A stretch of DNA of 7,869 nt from an uncultured Parasphingopyxis sp. (GTDB lineage Bacteria > Pseudomonadota > Alphaproteobacteria > Sphingomonadales > Sphingomonadaceae). How positions within the stretch are numbered: the stretch's first letter is position 1; each line of letters begins with the position of its first letter. The notes under the pieces are model-generated. The model saw nothing but the letters and a program-made list of their open reading frames with translations, ran no database searches and was not told the DNA's origin. The stretch covers positions 1-7,869 of the forward strand of contig CAJQMX010000339.1 in NCBI GenBank assembly GCA_905479515.1, in the 5' to 3' direction. A program made the translations under genes and the position numbers. This document shows positions 5,004 through 7,869 of this stretch, piece by piece.

Positions 5004-6613
5004 GGTGCGACCGTCAAACGTTCGGCGATTGCTTTCGCCGTTGCATAGTCGGCCTTGCCGTTGGATGCACGCAGGGGTTTTTCCGTCGGATGTATGGCCT
5101 TGGGCGTTTTGTATCCTGCCAGTTGATCGCGCACATGGTCCTTGACAGCTTGCTCGTCGAACGGGACGCCGTGGTTGAGGTGGACGACGGCCGTGACGGC
5201 CTGGCCCCATTTTTCATCCGTTACACCTACGACCAGCGCTTCACCGATGGCGGGATGGGTCTTGAGCACTTCCTCGACTTCTTCTGGGTATACCTTCTCG
5301 CCAGCAGTGTTGATGCATACGCTGCCGCGGCCTAGCAGGGTAAGGCTTTCATCGGCCTCTACCCGGCACCAGTCACCCGGAATCGAATAACGCACGCCAT
5401 CGATTGTGCGGAATGTCTTGGCGGATTTTTCGGGATCTTTGTAATATCCCATGGGGATGGCCCCCTTGCGGGCGATAAAGCCAGGCACGCCGCTTCCTGG
5501 TTCGACTTTCTGGTCGTTTTCGTCGAAGACATCGCAGAATTCGCCAATCCCGAATTTCGCGGTGTTCGTACCGCCCTGAGCAGTCGTGACGGAGAGGCCG
5601 AAGCCGAGCCCTTCGGAGGCGCCGAAACTATCCATCAGCACGATTTGGGGAATATGCTTGCATAGACCGGCCTTAATCTCCTTGCTCCACATCACGCCGG
5701 ACGAGATTATGGAGACGAGGCTCCTGGTATCCCAGCGGCCCGGGTTTTCTTCGAGCGCGCGAAGCATTGGCTTAGCAAAGGCATCGCCCACAATTGCGAT
5801 GCTTTCCACCTGGTGCTTTTCGACCGTTTCCCACAATTCTGAAGCTTCGAAGGAAGGGGCCGTCAGCGTGACGATCGCGCCGCCCGACATGAGCGCACCT
5901 ATCGCGGTGATGAAGCCCGTCCCGTGCATGAGCGGGCAGGAGGAGAGAGTGCGCCTGCCGGGCCCCTCTTTCTCGATCAGCGCAACATTTTCTTCCAGCG
6001 TCTGCGGAACCGGGCCAAGTAACTTCTGCGCGTCCAACTGGGCCTTGCGCATGTCGTCGTGCCGCCACATCACGCCTTTCGGCATCCCGGTCGTGCCGCC
6101 GGTATAGATGAAGAGCAAATCGTCGGGTGAGCGTTCGATGCCGAGCGCCGATCCGTCCCCTTTTCCCGCCAGCGTCTCATAGGGACTCGCAAAAGACGCG
6201 ATTTCGGAAGGGTCGCCAATTTCGACGAAAGTGTGAACCTTCTCGAGCCTATCCTTGAGTTCGACGATACATTCGCGAAACTCCGAACTGTAAACAATCA
6301 CTTCGCTGTCAGAATCGTGGAAAATGTAGAAAACTTCTTCGGCGCGATAGCGGTAATTGATGTTCACATGAGTCAAGCGCCCCTTAAAACAAGCCGCCAT
6401 CAGCTCGCCATATTCGGGTCGGTTGCGCATGTAGAAGGCCACCTTGGCACCATCGCACGCTCCGCGTTGACGCAATGCGCGCGCGATATTATTCGAACGC
6501 GCGGACATTTCGGGCCAAGTGACGATCCGGTCGCCGTGTATCAGCGCCGGAGCGTCCTGAGGCATGGCGGGCTCGACTGCGTCGAGAATGTCACCGAGGT
6601 TCCAGTCGATCAT
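5000..6613 (-). CDS. FadD-type acyl-CoA synthetase (AMP-forming)
   Basis: The 537-residue protein is a class I adenylate-forming enzyme: carboxylate plus ATP gives acyl-AMP, then acyl-CoA plus AMP. Motifs are in order: P-loop YTGGTTGMPKG (170-180), substrate-pocket region CPLMHGTGF (226-234), A5 motif DSFGASEG (328-335), A7 motif GDW (413-415), hinge/A8 motif GRGSVCINTAGEKVYPEEVE (428-447), and the C-terminal RASNGKADY (515-523) with Lys520 as the adenylation lysine. The style, especially TGGTTGMPKGVMW and SVCINTAGEKVYP, resembles FadD19/FadD3-like ligases for bulky or steroid-derived acids rather than E. coli FadD; this is recall, not alignment. ATG 6613 is preceded by GGGAGAAGGAAC, a good ribosome binding site. 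It lies 57 bp after the ACAD gene and overlaps the BVMO start. Its role is probably to activate the acid released by the pathway for beta-oxidation. Confidence 0.93.
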   Translation of the reverse strand: MIDWNLGDILDAVEPAMPQDAPALIHGDRIVTWPEMSARSNNIARALRQRGACDGAKVAFYMRNRPEYGELMAACFKGRLTHVNINYRYRAEEVFYIFHDSDSEVIVYSSEFRECIVELKDRLEKVHTFVEIGDPSEIASFASPYETLAGKGDGSALGIERSPDDLLFIYTGGTTGMPKGVMWRHDDMRKAQLDAQKLLGPVPQTLEENVALIEKEGPGRRTLSSCPLMHGTGFITAIGALMSGGAIVTLTAPSFEASELWETVEKHQVESIAIVGDAFAKPMLRALEENPGRWDTRSLVSIISSGVMWSKEIKAGLCKHIPQIVLMDSFGASEGLGFGLSVTTAQGGTNTAKFGIGEFCDVFDENDQKVEPGSGVPGFIARKGAIPMGYYKDPEKSAKTFRTIDGVRYSIPGDWCRVEADESLTLLGRGSVCINTAGEKVYPEEVEEVLKTHPAIGEALVVGVTDEKWGQAVTAVVHLNHGVPFDEQAVKDHVRDQLAGYKTPKAIHPTEKPLRASNGKADYATAKAIAERLTVAP

Positions 6614-6670
6614 GTTCCTTCTCCCTTCCGGACGGGACAGCCAGTCTCGCAGGCCCCCGCAATGAGTGTA

Positions 6671-7762
6671 TTACGCGGCCTTGATCCAGCCTTGCAGTGC
6701 TGCCGCCTCGGCCCGCACCGTTTCGGGTCCTCCAAGCACCTGCCGGTCGAATCCAATGCGTTTGAACCAGTAATGCAGACCGATCAGGTCCGTGAATCCC
6801 ATCCCGCCATGCACTTCGGTGGAAGTGCGGGCGACAAAGCGATGGACTTCGCCGGTGTGTGATTTCGCGTGGCAGGCGACGAGCGATACATCCTCCGGCA
6901 TCGCGCCAAAGGCGTGAGCTGCATACCAGACAAGCGAGCGGCATGGTTCATGACGTGCGGCCATCTCTGCGCACATGTGCTTCACTGCTTGGAAACTGCC
7001 GATAAGACGACCGAACTGTTCGCGCTGTCCAGAATAATCGACAGCTTTTTCGATCATGGCCTGGCCTGCGCCAAGGCTGTCAGCGGCCAAGATCACACGG
7101 CCCGCATCGCGCAAACGGGCCGTGGTCGTTCCGTTGTCGTCGGCAAGCAGTTCTGCCTCGGTCCCTCCGAAACGCAATTCTCCGACGCTGCGGGTACGAT
7201 CAATGGTAGTCAGCGGGATTGTCTCCAGCCTGAATGCATCGGCTGCAGCGAGGTGCAGCCTGCCACCTGCGTCTGCTACAATGTAAGCGTCGGCACCCTC
7301 GAAATCCAGGCAGAACAGGGCGGTGCCGTTGAGCCTCCCATCGGCAGAGGAAACGACCGCACCGTCGCGCGCCTCGATCGTCTCGGAAATCGCGACAGCT
7401 ATACGCGCTTCGCCACTCGCGATCTTCGGCAGCCATTGGGCCTTTTGCTCCTCGCTGCCTGCCTCGCTCAGCGCGATAGGCGCCAGAACATGACTGGCGA
7501 GAAAAGGTACTGGCGCGACCGCATAGGCGAGCTGTTCCGCAACTATGGCAGCGTCGAGAAGGGTCATGCCGAGGCCGCCATGCTCTTCCGGTACCAGCAT
7601 CCCGGGAATTCCCAGGTCCTGCACGGCGCGGAGCACTTTGTCGCTAAGCGGATTGTCACGCTCGGCACATTCGCGGACATGATCGAGCGGGCAGGTATCC
7701 GCAAGACACCGCGCAACCGCATCGCGCAACATCTGCTGGTCCTGAGAAAGTCCGAAATCCAT
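6671..7762 (-). CDS. Acyl-CoA dehydrogenase family protein, possible subunit of a heteromeric enzyme
   Basis: The 363-residue flavoprotein would introduce an alpha-beta double bond into an acyl-CoA. The N-terminal helical domain starts MDFGLSQDQQMLRDAV and includes GIPGMLVPEEHGGLGMTLLD (51-70). The middle beta-domain spans about 120-215. The C-terminal domain has GQREQFGRLIGSFQAVKHM (245-263, Arg247 and Phe250-Gly251 at the usual FAD-contact motif) and EVHGGMGFT (316-324). After GFT many relatives have Trp-Glu; here it is Asp-Leu. The C-terminus ends LGGPETVRAEAAALQGWIKAA without the classical Glu-Gly-Thr catalytic motif. Short ACADs lacking the base are often paired with a second ACAD subunit. 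ATG 7762 shares one base with the upstream gene's TAA and has AGGGA before it. The partner could be the truncated upstream gene or lie beyond the window. Confidence 0.9.
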   Translation of the reverse strand: MDFGLSQDQQMLRDAVARCLADTCPLDHVRECAERDNPLSDKVLRAVQDLGIPGMLVPEEHGGLGMTLLDAAIVAEQLAYAVAPVPFLASHVLAPIALSEAGSEEQKAQWLPKIASGEARIAVAISETIEARDGAVVSSADGRLNGTALFCLDFEGADAYIVADAGGRLHLAAADAFRLETIPLTTIDRTRSVGELRFGGTEAELLADDNGTTTARLRDAGRVILAADSLGAGQAMIEKAVDYSGQREQFGRLIGSFQAVKHMCAEMAARHEPCRSLVWYAAHAFGAMPEDVSLVACHAKSHTGEVHRFVARTSTEVHGGMGFTDLIGLHYWFKRIGFDRQVLGGPETVRAEAAALQGWIKAA

Positions 7763-7869
7763 TAGGCTGATCCCTGTTTGTGACGCGGCATGTCTGCGGT
7801 TGCTTTCGCCGCATCCGAAATCTTCGCCAGCTTCGGTTCGCGCGGCATTTCGAGGCCACGTTCAGCGAT
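7762..7869 (-). CDS. C-terminal 35 residues of an upstream operon gene, unidentified
   Basis: On the minus strand the frame enters at the right edge and ends with TAA 7764-7762, directly overlapping the ACAD start (TAATG). The visible tail reads IAERGLEMPREPKLAKISDA and then AKATADMPRHKQGSA. It is polar, with no membrane segment. A run ending in 'P-R-E-P' near the C-terminus is seen in some larger acyl-CoA dehydrogenases, so this could be a second ACAD, but the evidence is too short to assign. The overlap shows it belongs to the same operon. Confidence 0.65.
   Translation of the reverse strand: MAERGLEMPREPKLAKISDAAKATADMPRHKQGSA

Noticed and set aside
5004..5210. An upstream extension of the BVMO frame to 614 residues
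   Set aside because: The extra 69 residues are the ligase C-terminus read in another frame and show no BVMO similarity. The GTG at 5003 overlapping the ligase stop gives the normal family length.
6869..7765. A 298-codon plus-strand open frame
   Set aside because: It is the antisense shadow of the acyl-CoA dehydrogenase gene, with Cys/His/Arg-rich composition and no domain.

Overview
The window looks like a fragment of an alphaproteobacterial genome, most likely a sphingomonad (Sphingobium, Novosphingobium, Sphingopyxis or similar) and possibly plasmid-borne. This is inferred from the moderately high GC of the catabolic genes, the styles of the acyl-CoA ligase, acyl-CoA dehydrogenase and Baeyer-Villiger monooxygenase, and the abundant IS debris. 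It cannot be proven from the window alone.

Right part (about 2377-7869, all minus strand): a tightly packed catabolic operon. In transcription order it holds the last 35 codons of an unidentified gene, an acyl-CoA dehydrogenase (ACAD), a FadD-type acyl-CoA synthetase, a type I flavoprotein Baeyer-Villiger monooxygenase (BVMO) and an alpha/beta-hydrolase. Stop and start codons overlap at three junctions (TAATG, GTGA, ATGA). Only the ACAD-ligase junction has a real gap (57 bp), and it carries a good ribosome binding site. The chemistry fits together: the BVMO would turn a ketone into an ester or lactone, the hydrolase would open it, the ligase would make the acid a CoA thioester, and the ACAD would start beta-oxidation. 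The substrate cannot be read from sequence; a cyclic, terpenoid or steroid-type ketone or acid is plausible.

Left part (1-2410): a patchwork of mobile-element scars around one intact gene. It begins with the 3' end of an IS256-family (Mutator-type) transposase. Eight or so bases beyond that element's probable end lies a decayed IS3-family element with recognisable inverted ends (230-934), a large internal deletion, a nonsense codon and three frameshifts. An apparently intact MarR-family regulator (minus strand, ends at 946) follows. Then comes a noncoding stretch (about 1411-1777) unusually rich in dyad symmetry: an 18-bp perfect palindrome just upstream of marR, a 13-bp hairpin, and a pair of CATAC/GTATG palindromes embedded in a 22-bp inverted repeat. 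Next are the left end and truncated orfA of a second IS3-family element (1778-1957), cut into a fragment of a small conserved hypothetical protein gene (about 1958-2410) that directly abuts the 3' end of the hydrolase gene.

The likely history is that IS activity eroded the downstream side of a ketone/acid catabolic operon and placed or retained a MarR regulator and an orphan operator region next to it. Whether the MarR protein controls the operon is open, because the operon promoter lies beyond the right edge of the window.
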